Source: Myxococcales bacterium | Lineage (GTDB): Bacteria; Myxococcota_A; Polyangia; Polyangiales; JAFGIB01 | Direction: 5' to 3' | Length of the DNA: 64,000 nt | Assembly (NCBI GenBank): GCA_029880325.1 | Contig: JAOUOP010000004.1 | Location: 62,001 to 126,000 of the forward strand | Part shown: positions 1-8,696 of the stretch, piece after piece | How the letters are laid out: the number at the start of each line of letters is the position of its first letter | Position numbering within the stretch: position 1 is the stretch's first letter | Notes under the pieces: generated by a model | Databases searched by the model: none | What the model was told of the DNA's origin: nothing | What the model saw: only the letters and a program-made list of their open reading frames with translations | Program-made: the position numbers and the translations under genes

Positions 1-495
1 GCCGGGTCTGTGCTCGATGATACGGCCGGGATAATTTTGGTCAGCCATGCCGATCTGGAAGTCCGAGAAGAGCAGCGCGCCGCGCGAGGGCACCCATACC
101 GGGCCCTCGGTGAAGGTGAAGCCTGCGCACACTTCGGATGCGGTGACGCTGGCGCCCTCGAAGGGCCGAGTGGCAAGCGGGCCTTCGGGGCATGTGGCGG
201 CCTCGGGCTTCGAGGCCGTGCCCGCGTCCAAGTCCGAGCCCGAGTCTGCGCCCGAGTCCGAAGGCCCACTGGCGTCAGGCATCGGGTCCTCGGCCACCGA
301 TGAGTCCAAAGGCGTGGCTGTCGTTGGGGCCGAGGCCGAGGCCGAGTTCAGGATCGCGGCCGGAGCCGCGTCCAGGGCTGCCGCTTCAGCCGAGGCACCG
401 GAATCCGAGGCCTCTGCGCCTGGCCCGGGGTCGCTTCCGCAGCCGAGCAGCAGCGCCACGGCCATCAAGGTTACGCGCGCTGTCTTGAGCCTCAT
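1..495 (-). CDS. SMP-30/gluconolactonase-like lipoprotein (3' end beyond window)
   Basis: The gene enters from the left edge, so only the first 165 residues are visible. They begin with a lipoprotein signal (MRLKTARVTLMAVALLLGC, lipidated Cys19), followed by an Ala/Ser/Asp-rich linker to about residue 100. Then comes the segment FTFTEGPVWVPSRGALLFSD (126-145), which matches the first strand pair of SMP-30/gluconolactonase beta-propellers, where the Glu of the EGPxW motif (here E130) is a metal ligand. The likely role is a surface-anchored, metal-dependent lactonase or sugar-acid hydrolase; the substrate cannot be told. No RBS stands out. The frame stays open to base 1. The family call is seen in sequence; the activity is inferred. 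Confidence 0.7.
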   Translation of the reverse strand, partial: MRLKTARVTLMAVALLLGCGSDPGPGAEASDSGASAEAAALDAAPAAILNSASASAPTTATPLDSSVAEDPMPDASGPSDSGADSGSDLDAGTASKPEAATCPEGPLATRPFEGASVTASEVCAGFTFTEGPVWVPSRGALLFSDFQIGMADQNYPGRIIEHRPG

Positions 496-589
496 GATGC
501 CGGTCTACCACGAAGCGTGCTGCGCGCGGTGATGCAGAAGCCAGTCGTGCAGCGGCTTGGCTGGGAGTTGTGGGCCACAGGGAGGCCCG

Positions 590-2209
590 TCAACGCGCCG
601 CGCGCTCCGCGATGCGCTCGGCCACGCGCAGGCCGTCGAGGGCAGCGCTCATGATGCCTCCGGCGTAGCCCGCGCCCTCGGCGGTCGGATAGAGGCCGGC
701 GCAGCCCGGGGATTCGAGCGTGTCCCGGTCGCGCGGGATGCGCAGCGGGGCGCTGGTGCGGCTTTCGACGCCGAGGGCCACCGCGTCGTGACCCGCGAAG
801 CCCGGCATGCGGCGTTCGATGGAGCTGAGCGCCTGCCTGAGCGGGTCGGCGAGCTCGCCCAGCACGGGCCCCAGCGCTGCGCTTTGCAGCCCGCGCGGGT
901 AGCTGCACTGTGGCAGCGAAGTGGAGATGCGCCCGCCCAGCAGGTCGCTCAGGCGCTGAGCGGGCGCCACAAAGGCGCCGCCGCCGGCTGCATAGGCTCG
1001 CTCTTCGAGCGCGCGCTGGTACGCGAGGCCCGCAAAGGGGTCGCTCGGATCCAGACCGGCCTGGGCGAGGACTTCGGCGCTGACTTCGACGACCAACCCA
1101 CTGTTGGAGAAGCGGCCGCGGCGTTGGCTCGGGCTCCAGCCGTTGACGACCTGGCGGCCCGCGGCGGTGGCCGCCGGTACCACGTGGCCGCCGGGGCAGT
1201 TGCAGAAGGAAAAGACGCCGTGGGGGCCGGCGCGCTCGACCAGGCGGTAGCTGGCGGCGCCCAGGGCGGGATGGCCGGCGAGGTCGCCGTATTGCAGGCG
1301 ATCGATGAAGGCCTGGGGGTGCTCGACGCGCACTCCCATGGCGAAAGGTTTGGGCACGAGCGCTGCGCCGGCGTCAGCTGCGATGCGGTAGACGTCATGG
1401 GCGGAGTGACCGGTGGCCAGCACCACCGCCTCGGCTTCGATGCGCTGGCCGTCGGCGAGCTCGACGCCGGTGACGCGGCCGTCGCGCGTGAGTAGCGCCA
1501 CCATGCGCGCGCCGAAGTGCAGCAGCTGGCCGGCGCTCTCGAGGTGGGCGCGCAGGGCCGAGACCACGCCGGGCAGGCGGTTAGTACCGATGTGGGGGCG
1601 GGCGTCGACCAGGATCTCGGCCGGGGCGCCGTAGCCGACGAGGGCTTCGAGTACGTCGCGCACGGGACCGCGCTTGTCGGCGCGGGTGTAGAGCTTGCCG
1701 TCGCTGAAGGTGCCGGCGCCGCCTTCGCCGAAGCAGTAGTTGCTCTCGGGGTCGAGCTGTCCGCGCTGGGACAGGCGTGCCACGTCGCGCCGTCGACCCG
1801 ACAGCTCCCGCCCGCGCTCGAGCAGGATCGCGCGCACGCCGCGGCGCGCCAGGCCCAGGGCGCAGAAGAGACCGGCCGGGCCCGCACCGACGATGACCAC
1901 GCGCCCATCGCCGCCGAGGGAGGGCAGGGCTTCGGGTTTGCGCGGCTCGCTTGGCGGGGCAGGGGAAGTGCGCAGCTCGAGCGCCACGTGCACGCGCACG
2001 CGGCCGCGACGGGCGTCGATGGAGCGCCGCAGAATGTCGACGGAGTAGGGCTTGCGCGGGTCGAGATGGGCGGCCCGGCAGGCGCGATCTCGCAGGGCCG
2101 CGGGATCGAGCAGCAGGTCGGGATGCAGCTCGAGCTCGATGCGCTGCGGCGCGTCGGCGTCGCGCGAGCGCGCGGCAGAGGGGCGCTTTCTGTGCCTGCG
2201 GCGCGTCAT
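590..2209 (-). CDS. FAD-dependent dehydrogenase, COG2509 type
   Basis: A 539-residue flavoprotein. After a basic N-terminus and a roughly 100-residue N-terminal domain (PYSVDILRRSIDARRGRVRV) comes the Rossmann FAD motif VVIVGAGPAGLFCALGLARR, then the family block YCFGEGGAGTFSDGKLYTR, the lead-in RPHIGTNRLPGVV, and a second nucleotide-binding stretch ending VVLATGHSAHD. The C-terminus ends with a FAD-closing GLYPTAEGAGYAGGIMSAA block. This order and length match the widespread uncharacterized FAD-dependent dehydrogenases of COG2509, which are cytoplasmic and have no agreed substrate. The start used is the ATG after which the Arg-rich leader begins. It stands alone, separated from its upstream neighbour by a 711-base gap. 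Confidence 0.85.
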   Translation of the reverse strand: MTRRRHRKRPSAARSRDADAPQRIELELHPDLLLDPAALRDRACRAAHLDPRKPYSVDILRRSIDARRGRVRVHVALELRTSPAPPSEPRKPEALPSLGGDGRVVIVGAGPAGLFCALGLARRGVRAILLERGRELSGRRRDVARLSQRGQLDPESNYCFGEGGAGTFSDGKLYTRADKRGPVRDVLEALVGYGAPAEILVDARPHIGTNRLPGVVSALRAHLESAGQLLHFGARMVALLTRDGRVTGVELADGQRIEAEAVVLATGHSAHDVYRIAADAGAALVPKPFAMGVRVEHPQAFIDRLQYGDLAGHPALGAASYRLVERAGPHGVFSFCNCPGGHVVPAATAAGRQVVNGWSPSQRRGRFSNSGLVVEVSAEVLAQAGLDPSDPFAGLAYQRALEERAYAAGGGAFVAPAQRLSDLLGGRISTSLPQCSYPRGLQSAALGPVLGELADPLRQALSSIERRMPGFAGHDAVALGVESRTSAPLRIPRDRDTLESPGCAGLYPTAEGAGYAGGIMSAALDGLRVAERIAERAAR

Positions 2210-2920
2210 GTGCGGGCGGGCGTCAGGCCCACTTGGCCGGTCGAGGGCGATGGTCCGGGGTGACGAAGGGGGCCGGCCTGCCCCGAGGGCTCACTGTTCT
2301 GCCGATTCACGGTGACGCGGAAGCTAGCTCGGACCGCTTGTGAATTCACGCGCGCGCCTTCAGCGCTGGCACGGCTGATGGCATGCCCCAATTGGTGACG
2401 TGCTTGGCGGCGGCCGCTGCCCGCCGCGCGGTGTCGGAGGCTCGCTCGGAACGGTCTGGCGCAGCGCCTCTCGAGGCGTCCCGACACTGGGTATGACAGG
2501 GCGCTTCGACGGCGTAGGATGGCGGGGCCCAGAAGCCGGCTTTTGGCGGACCCGAGGCGCCCGGCTCGCCCGGTGCGGCCTCTCTCCCCTGGGCTACCGA
2601 CTTTCGGGAGAATGTACGCAGGACGTCCACGGGGGTACGTCCAATGTACTGACATGCTCACGGGAAACTGTCGCCATGCCGTCATTATGCCCGTAAAGTA
2701 TTGAAATCACTGGGCTGATGTCATGGCCGCCGGCTGATCTGCACGCTCGCTCCGTTCGACGGCAGCAGGTGGTCCGAGTGCTGAAAGCAGGGCCGAATCC
2801 GTGCCTTGGGCAGGCGCGTTGTCCGACAGGTCTCCGTGACTTACGCCATTGCCCAGGCCGGCGGCAAGAATTTGTGAGTGCATTGTGAGATGCGCTGCTA
2901 CGCGCCCATGGGCATCGGGA
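2210..2920. other. 711-base stretch without a recognisable gene
   Basis: Between the flavoprotein and the Hint lipoprotein I find no frame that reads like a protein. The open frames on both strands give Arg/Ala/Gly-rich low-complexity translations with no motif and no matching RBS. There is no tRNA-like cloverleaf, no T-tract hairpin and no tandem repeat. The segment around 2620-2705 is less GC-rich than the rest and could hold the promoter of the leftward flavoprotein gene, but no convincing -35/-10 pair is visible. Confidence 0.5.
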
Positions 2921-3934
2921 TCAGAGGCCCGCGTCGAGGTCGTCTGCGCCGGCGTCGTCTGTGTCGGCGTTGCGGCTCGGACAGAAGGTTCCCTCGGGTG
3001 GTAGCCCGTCGGCGATCCAGCAGCTCGTCTCGAAGCAGCGGTCGCCAAAGGCACCGAGCAGGCGGTCGAACCAGCACAGACCGCCGACGCAGGCGGCGAG
3101 TTCCGGCGAAGGAAAGCCCATGCCCTGGGCCACCTGCGCGCACTCGGCGTCGAGGGTGCAGCCGTAGTCGATGCACGCGGCCTCGGCGCACTCGCAGACG
3201 CCGGTGGGGCACTCGGACTGGGCGAGGCAGGGGCGGGGCGCGGACCAGGGGGGCTGCTCTTGAGCCATCTGCCCGGCCGCGCACAGCTCCCTGACATCCG
3301 GCGGAAGCGTGAGATCGCTACAGGGATCGTAGCCGGGGCAGCCCTCTGCGGCCGGGTTGCGGTCGCAGGGGCCCCATTGGGTCTTGTTGTGCACGAGCAC
3401 CCCGGCTGCGAAGTAGTTGTGCGTGCCGCTGACGGACAGATCGTAGACGGTGGCCAGGCGGTCATCGGCCGCGGGCACGAATGCGCTGTCGGCCAGGGAC
3501 ACCAGTGCGTTGGCGGCATCGAGGGCGAAGAGGTGCTCGTCGCCCTCCAGCTCGGAGATGGGTCGGTAGCCCCCGCCGACGTAGAACGGATGCTCCGGCG
3601 TCACCGCCAGCTGGCGGCCGTCGGACATACGCAGCGTGCCCAGGCCGGGGCGCTGCCGTGTCCGCACCTGGGTGACCCGCTGCACCACCACCCGCTGGGC
3701 CGACTCGTCATAGGCAAGCACGGCATCACCGGCCTCGAGCGATTCGATCGGCTGCGGCCCCTGTGGGGTCAGGATTGGTGTAGCGGCGCCGAAGCAGCCG
3801 ATGCAGCTGGGGTCTTGGGCGCAGTCAGGGAACGCGTTCGACGCGCTCCCGTCGTCCTCTTTTGAGTCGCCCTGACACGCCGCGGCGAGCAACAGCAACA
3901 AAACCCGGCACAGACTGGCACAGCCTCCACGCAT
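2921..3934 (-). CDS. Lipoprotein with an embedded Hint (hedgehog/intein) domain and Cys-rich tail
   Basis: 337 residues. A lipoprotein signal ends at LAAAC (Cys20). A Hint domain spans about residues 47-183. It starts with Cys47 (CFGAATPILTPQGPQPIESL), followed by the GDAVLAYD strand, the block-B motif TPEH (112-115) in VTPEHPFYVGGG, and a C-terminal block VYDLSVSGTHNYFAAGVLVH ending in His182-Asn183. The next residue is Lys184, not Cys/Ser/Thr. In Hint domains of polymorphic toxins and bacterial intein-like elements this layout favours C-terminal cleavage rather than splicing. Residues 184-337 form a Cys-rich, Asp-ended domain with CPTGVCEC-type motifs. The start is the ATG giving a compact signal peptide; an upstream ATG would add six residues. 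Family call is seen; self-cleavage is inferred. Confidence 0.8.
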   Translation of the reverse strand: MRGGCASLCRVLLLLLAAACQGDSKEDDGSASNAFPDCAQDPSCIGCFGAATPILTPQGPQPIESLEAGDAVLAYDESAQRVVVQRVTQVRTRQRPGLGTLRMSDGRQLAVTPEHPFYVGGGYRPISELEGDEHLFALDAANALVSLADSAFVPAADDRLATVYDLSVSGTHNYFAAGVLVHNKTQWGPCDRNPAAEGCPGYDPCSDLTLPPDVRELCAAGQMAQEQPPWSAPRPCLAQSECPTGVCECAEAACIDYGCTLDAECAQVAQGMGFPSPELAACVGGLCWFDRLLGAFGDRCFETSCWIADGLPPEGTFCPSRNADTDDAGADDLDAGL

Positions 3935-4120
3935 GATCGCATGGCCATGCAAGAGCTGAGCCTACCTTGAATGGGAGGTTTGTTGCCCATCGCGGTGCTG
4001 CAACGCATCCGGGCCACACTCGATGGGGGTCGAGGCGATGTGTTCCTCGCCGAGCGCGAGCGCACGCGGCAAAGCCTCGGGCAGTGCGTGTTCATCCGGG
4101 CGCGCCGGGCGTCGGGCAGG

Positions 4121-5572
4121 CTACGTCGGCGGCGCCCAGATCTCGCTGAGCTCGCCCTCTGCGATGCGGGCGGAACCCTCGGCGCCAAAGTCCAGCAGTT
4201 CTTCACCCGCGGCGAAACCCAGGGTGTTGAAGAGGTTCGAGAGCTGGCGGTTGTTGTCGTGGCCGTGTCCGGGATAGACCACCGTGCGGTCGCCGTGCTG
4301 GAAGCCCAGGGCAGCGCCGCCCACGATGAGTGCAGGCCACTCTTCGGCATTGGAGTGGTGCTGCTCGCCGTTGTCCGAGATGTAGAGGATGGCGGTGTGG
4401 TCGAGCATGGTGCCGTCGGCTCCGACCTCCGGCGTGGCGGCCAGGGTGCGGGCCATCTTCGTGATCATTTGCACGTGCTGGCGGCTGACTTCGTGGATGA
4501 CCGAAAGGTACTCGGGGTTATTGCTGGACTCGTGATGCAGGTCGTGGCGGCCCACGGTGTCGATGAGGCTCGAATACTGCACGTCGAAGCCGCTTCCCGT
4601 GCCCGAGGCGAGTACGACGATGTTGGTGAGCCCGCCCAAGAGGGATGCGGTCGCGATGTCGAATTGGGCGCGCAGGGCGTCGAGGGGGTGAGTCGAGGCG
4701 TAGAGGGGATTGGTGCTCGGGTCTTCGGGAGCGACCGCGGTCAGGATGTCGCCCATGCCCTGCAGCTGCTGCTGGCGCTGGGTGATCTCTTCGATCGAGG
4801 CCAGGTATTGTTCGAGCTTCGCGCGCTCGTCGGAGCTGCCCGAAAATGCCTGCAGGGCGGCCTGGACGTCGGCGTGGGCAAAGTCGAGCAGTTCGCTGCG
4901 CTCGCGAAAGGTGGCTTGCCCCGCGCCCTGGGCCACCGAACCGAAGACCGCGTTGAAGGCGATGCTGGGGTCGCAGATGATCGGAGCGGGTTGGCCCGTT
5001 CCGAAGGCACAGGTTTCGTAGACCAGCGCCGAGGAACGTGCCGTGATGCCCAGGCGCAGCACGTCAAAGGGGGTCGTGCCCCGCAGCTGGGGCTGCTGGC
5101 TCAACCACTGGTCAATGGTGGGGCCGCCGGGCGAGTTCTGGGTGGAGCGGGTGCAGCTGAGGGCGCCGTGGTGGGTGGTATGGCCTCCGCCGGCGACCTT
5201 GGAGGAGAGGCCATAGACCACCGTGGAGTGGGGCTGCAGGTCGAGTTCACCGCCCGCGCCGACCAGGCCATCGAGGGCGCTGGCGGTGCCCAAGCCCGCG
5301 CCTTCGATGAGGATGGGCGAATCGTGGCTGTAGCTGCGCGAATACCAGCGCTTGCCGGTTAGGTCGCCGGTGGATTCGGCTTCGACGCGGGCGCGGGCGG
5401 CGTCGGAGAGAAAGACGATGGGCTCGCTGCAGTTGCCCTCCACCACGATCACAAAGCGCCTTGGCATGCTGGACTGACTGCGACCGATGGAGCGCAGGAA
5501 GGGCGAAAGCAGGGCCGCTCCGGCACCGAGTCCTGCGGCCTGCAGCAGGCTGCGTCGCGAGATGCGAATCAT
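4121..5572 (-). CDS. DUF1552 protein with Tat-like signal
   Basis: 483 residues. The N-terminus MIRISRRSLLQAAGLGAGAA is a twin-arginine export signal. The body follows the DUF1552 pattern: RRFVIVVEGNCSEP near the start, then GGGHTTHHGALSCTRSTQNS, the substrate-like tract GTGSGFDVQYSSLIDTVGRH, a DHTAILYISDNGEQHHS block and a HGHDNNRQLSNLFNTLGFA end. DUF1552 proteins are exported and of unknown function. They occur next to DUF1592/DUF1588 proteins in Planctomycetes and Myxococcota, as here. The gene overlaps its upstream partner by 4 bases (ATGA), so the two are co-translated and probably act together in the envelope. The fold resembles sulfatase/alkaline-phosphatase relatives, but I cannot assign a reaction. 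Confidence 0.85.
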   Translation of the reverse strand: MIRISRRSLLQAAGLGAGAALLSPFLRSIGRSQSSMPRRFVIVVEGNCSEPIVFLSDAARARVEAESTGDLTGKRWYSRSYSHDSPILIEGAGLGTASALDGLVGAGGELDLQPHSTVVYGLSSKVAGGGHTTHHGALSCTRSTQNSPGGPTIDQWLSQQPQLRGTTPFDVLRLGITARSSALVYETCAFGTGQPAPIICDPSIAFNAVFGSVAQGAGQATFRERSELLDFAHADVQAALQAFSGSSDERAKLEQYLASIEEITQRQQQLQGMGDILTAVAPEDPSTNPLYASTHPLDALRAQFDIATASLLGGLTNIVVLASGTGSGFDVQYSSLIDTVGRHDLHHESSNNPEYLSVIHEVSRQHVQMITKMARTLAATPEVGADGTMLDHTAILYISDNGEQHHSNAEEWPALIVGGAALGFQHGDRTVVYPGHGHDNNRQLSNLFNTLGFAAGEELLDFGAEGSARIAEGELSEIWAPPT

Positions 5573-7710
5573 GGCGCCTCCTGGGGGCTGTCTTGTCGGT
5601 AGAGGAAGGCGTCGCTCGTGGCGAGCGCCTCCAGCATGGCGAGAAACGACCCGCCGCTATCCTGGTAGGCCTGCTCCATGGCGCTGAGGGCACAGGCGTC
5701 GGCCTGGGCCTCGTTGCGGCCCATGAAGTGTCGGAAGGTGTGGCGAATGAAGCAGCGCTCGACGTGCTCGGAGCCGGCCAGGCGTTCGGCGAGCTCGACG
5801 GCGTCGCTCACCGGTCCATCGAGGGCGGGGTCGGGCATGTTTTCGAGCACGCTGCTTCCGTCCGGTGCCGAACCGTGGTCGTCGGCCCGCGGGAAGCCCG
5901 CGTGGTTGTAGACTTCGAAGGGGTAGCCCAGGGGATTCATCAGCTGGTGGCAGCCGAGGCACTCGGACTTGCTCTCGATGCTTTCCGCGATGCGATCGCG
6001 GGCGCTCTTTTCGGGGGCGCTGGGCACCAACTTGGCTTCCACCATCACCAGCTCGAGTCCCGGCACGCTCTGGCACAAGAGCTGCTCGCGAATCAGCCTT
6101 CCGCGATGGACCACGCTGGCATCGTCCTCGAAGTTGCCGCCGTGGGCCGCCAGGAAGGCCGGGTGGGTCAAGACACCCGCACGCTGGCCTTGGGGCATGT
6201 CCACCCAGCGAGCGTCGCGGTCGGCTTCGATCGGCCCGTCGAGGCCGTAGGGCCTGTGGGTCTCGCCCGTGCTCTTTATGGTGGAGCCACCGGCGGTGTT
6301 GGCGGCCACGTAGAAGCGGCGCGTGGTCAGCAGGGTGGAAAGCACGTCGCTGTCCTCGACCACGACGCGGGCGATGACGTCGTCGAGCTGCTGGCTGAGC
6401 AGGGGCTCGTAGCCGTTGTAGCCGGTCATCAAGTTCGTATAGGAGGCCGTGATGGACCCGCGCAGGGCGTCGTCGTAGGCGTCGCTGTCGTATTTGCTGG
6501 TGGCGTAGGGCGTGTCCTTGAAGACCAGGGCCACGTCTCCGTAGTCGAGCCACTCTCGAAAGAAACGCACGAGCTTGTGGGAGAGCCAGTACTCGCCCCG
6601 GGCCAGACGGTTTTCGGGTCGGTAGTCGGCGTTGAGGTCGAAGCGCTCGGGATCGGTTCCGGCCGCGTAGCTTCGAATTAACTCACGGATGACCTCCGGG
6701 TCCTGGATGCTGCCGTCGCGGGCTGCGCTTTCGATGGCGCTCAGGTATCCGGCCATGGGATCGGCCGGTGTCCAGGAGCCGCCGTCGGGGCCTTCGCCGA
6801 AGCGGTAGGTGCCCATGGCGCCCGGAGGGTGGTCGGAAATCAGGTGGCTGAGGGCCTGGGCTAACTCCCAGTCCGACAGGCGCCGGCGGCCGTCCGCATC
6901 GGCCGCGCCTTCGCCCATCTCGCTACGAAAGAGGGCGCCCGACTGCAGCCACGCGGCCGAAGCGACTTTGCGCAGGGTGTCGGGCCGTGTTGTCGCGCCA
7001 TCGCTTTCCTCGGCCAACATGCGATCGGTGAACGTCCTGAGGCGAGTGCGCTCGCCGTCGGTCGGGGGCCGGTAGAGCACCCCGTCCTGCAGCAGCGAGT
7101 CCAAGTAGTAATCGATGCAGGCGTCGTCGGGCGCGGCGTCGTCGAACATGCAGCGCAGGCCGGCGTCGTCGTAGGTGCGCGGCGTGCGGCGCAGGTCCTG
7201 GGCCATCCAGGGCAGCACGGTGTCGCCGAGCACGCCGAAGTAGAGATCCAGCGTGGTGGCGTCGATGCCGACGCCCTGGGACCAGGTGCTGTAGGCCGCT
7301 GCCGGCGGGGCGTCGAAGGGGTTGGTGCGGGCTACTTGGCTGGCTTTGTAGCCGGTCTCCGAGGAGCCGGTCGCGCGCACCCACTCGAGGCGTTCGATGC
7401 GCCTGAGGCGTGCCGGAGAGCTCGCCGGTGCGCCGTCGCAGGTGAAGAGATCCGCCTGGGACATGGCATTTGGATCGGGAACCGGCTGCGGCCCGTCGCC
7501 GCCTCCGGGGCCCCCGGCATCGGTACTCGCCCCAGCACCCGCGTCCCGGGCGCCGGAGCTGGAAGCGCCGCTGTCCCGGTCGCCGCTTTGATCCGGATCC
7601 GTAGAGGAACCGTCCTGATTGCCACAGGCGAAGAGCAGGAGCCCCCAAAGCCAGGGGGCTCGCGTAGCCCATCGCCATTTCACCACGCGCCCGATTTGAT
7701 CACGTCCCAC
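5569..7710 (-). CDS. DUF1592/DUF1588 lipoprotein
   Basis: 713 residues with a lipoprotein-like signal (LWGLLLFACGNQ) and an Asp/Ser/Gly-rich linker to about residue 75. The body shows the order typical of the DUF1587/1595/1592/1588/1585 family. RRIERLEWVRA lies near residue 105, RCMFDDAAPDDACIDYYLD near 190, and the segment LAQALSHLISDHPP is in the middle. A CLGCHQLMNPLGYPFEVYNH motif (DUF1588) carries a CxxCH that could bind heme or metal, and a HTFRHFMGRNEAQADACALS end marks DUF1585. It is the first gene of a two-gene operon with the DUF1552 gene (ATGA overlap). These pairs are envelope proteins of unknown reaction. The start chosen is the first ATG. Confidence 0.83.
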   Translation of the reverse strand: MGRDQIGRVVKWRWATRAPWLWGLLLFACGNQDGSSTDPDQSGDRDSGASSSGARDAGAGASTDAGGPGGGDGPQPVPDPNAMSQADLFTCDGAPASSPARLRRIERLEWVRATGSSETGYKASQVARTNPFDAPPAAAYSTWSQGVGIDATTLDLYFGVLGDTVLPWMAQDLRRTPRTYDDAGLRCMFDDAAPDDACIDYYLDSLLQDGVLYRPPTDGERTRLRTFTDRMLAEESDGATTRPDTLRKVASAAWLQSGALFRSEMGEGAADADGRRRLSDWELAQALSHLISDHPPGAMGTYRFGEGPDGGSWTPADPMAGYLSAIESAARDGSIQDPEVIRELIRSYAAGTDPERFDLNADYRPENRLARGEYWLSHKLVRFFREWLDYGDVALVFKDTPYATSKYDSDAYDDALRGSITASYTNLMTGYNGYEPLLSQQLDDVIARVVVEDSDVLSTLLTTRRFYVAANTAGGSTIKSTGETHRPYGLDGPIEADRDARWVDMPQGQRAGVLTHPAFLAAHGGNFEDDASVVHRGRLIREQLLCQSVPGLELVMVEAKLVPSAPEKSARDRIAESIESKSECLGCHQLMNPLGYPFEVYNHAGFPRADDHGSAPDGSSVLENMPDPALDGPVSDAVELAERLAGSEHVERCFIRHTFRHFMGRNEAQADACALSAMEQAYQDSGGSFLAMLEALATSDAFLYRQDSPQEAP

Positions 7711-7764
7711 GCCTGGGAACGTAGACGAGCAGCAATGCGCTCACAAGCGTGCGCGGGGCTGCCT

Positions 7765-8310
7765 TCAGAATCCCATCATTTGCTCATAGTTGAGGCGGTA
7801 GAACTTGTCTTTCGCCACCTCGTCGATGCCTTCCATGCTGCGCTCGAAGCGTCCGAAGGGATCCTTGGTGCCTTCGGGATGTGGGTAATCGCTCGAAAAG
7901 AGGAAGAGGTCGGCACCGGCATCGCCGATCATGTGGCCCACGTCTTCGCCGGGGAAAGGTGTGAACTTCACGGCGCGGCGGATGTACTCCGAGGGCGTCA
8001 TGTCGAGCTGCTTCAGGTAGGGATCGGTGCGGCCGAAGCTCTTGTTGGCCAGGTCCAGCTGGCGCAGGAAGTCCGGTACCCAGCCGGCCCCCGACTCGAT
8101 CACGCCGCCGCGCAACCTGGGAAAGCGCATGAAGACACCGTCGTAGACCATGGCAGTCAAGAAGGTTTGGGGCGCGTACCAGAGCATCATGTAGTCGCAG
8201 AAACGCAGGTTCTCACCGCCGCCGTGCAGATCCGGTGCGCGCTCGCGGCCGTTGTTGCGGAAAGCCTTGGGTTGGGTTTTGGTGCCCGGGCCGATGTGCA
8301 GCATGAAGGG
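7765..8310 (-). pseudogene. Amidohydrolase (COG2159) remnant, 5' half missing
   Basis: From about 8310 leftwards the frame reads as the C-terminal half of a COG2159 amidohydrolase: PFMLHIGPGTKTQPKAF, GENLRFCDYMMLWYAPQTFL, RGGVIESGAGWVPDFLRQLD, RAVKFTPFPGEDVGHMIGD, FLFSSDYPHPEGTKDPFGRF, ending NYEQMMGF. The metal-binding HxH of the N-terminal part of the TIM barrel is absent. Upstream in the same frame the translation turns into low-complexity sequence with no family resemblance and no proper start. About half of the expected enzyme is therefore missing. The breakpoint abuts a similarly 5'-truncated rightward gene. It is a decayed gene or an assembly deletion; the remaining part is well preserved, suggesting a recent event. 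Confidence 0.75.
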
Positions 8311-8478
8311 GACGTGGCGCTGGCCGTGCTGAACATGATCCTGATGCGCATCTCCGACCCGCGTCTGAGCGACGAGCTGGGCACCACGCGACGTGAGGCC
8401 ATCGACACCGCCATTCGCATCTGGGCGCGAGGCGCGCTGCGCAATCGCGGGGAGCTGAAGGTGCTGCCGAAGCGTTGA
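8311..8478 (+). pseudogene. 3' remnant of a rightward gene, possibly a TetR-type regulator
   Basis: From about 8320 the plus frame reads DVALAVLNMILMRISDPRLS, then an amphipathic stretch with REAIDTAIRIWARGALRNRG, ending at a TGA after VLPKR. Nearly every codon ends in G or C and the composition is that of a normal helical protein, unlike the antisense sequence to its left. The tail resembles the ligand-domain end of TetR-family regulators, but that is a weak impression. No start or HTH exists upstream, because the sequence switches at the junction into the antisense of the amidohydrolase remnant. Confidence 0.42.
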
Positions 8479-8696
8479 GCACGGCCGCGGCAAGAGTTGC
8501 CAGGCGTCCCATTCGCGCATCAGCGTGACGCCAGGGCACACCGCAGCGTGACGTTGCTTCACAGTGGGCGCTTTGCCCTGCGTGGCTTCGACTCGCATTG
8601 CCGATTCGTCGCGGTCTGCGTGCTGGCACGGCCGGTGCATGGCTCCCGGTCCACCAGACCGACGGCCCGTGCCGTCCACAACGCGAAGGACCTGCG

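Noticed and set aside
2206-2685. 159-codon leftward frame upstream of the COG2509 flavoprotein
   Set aside because: Arg/Ser/Gly-rich translation with no motif, no RBS, and codon positions unlike neighbouring genes.
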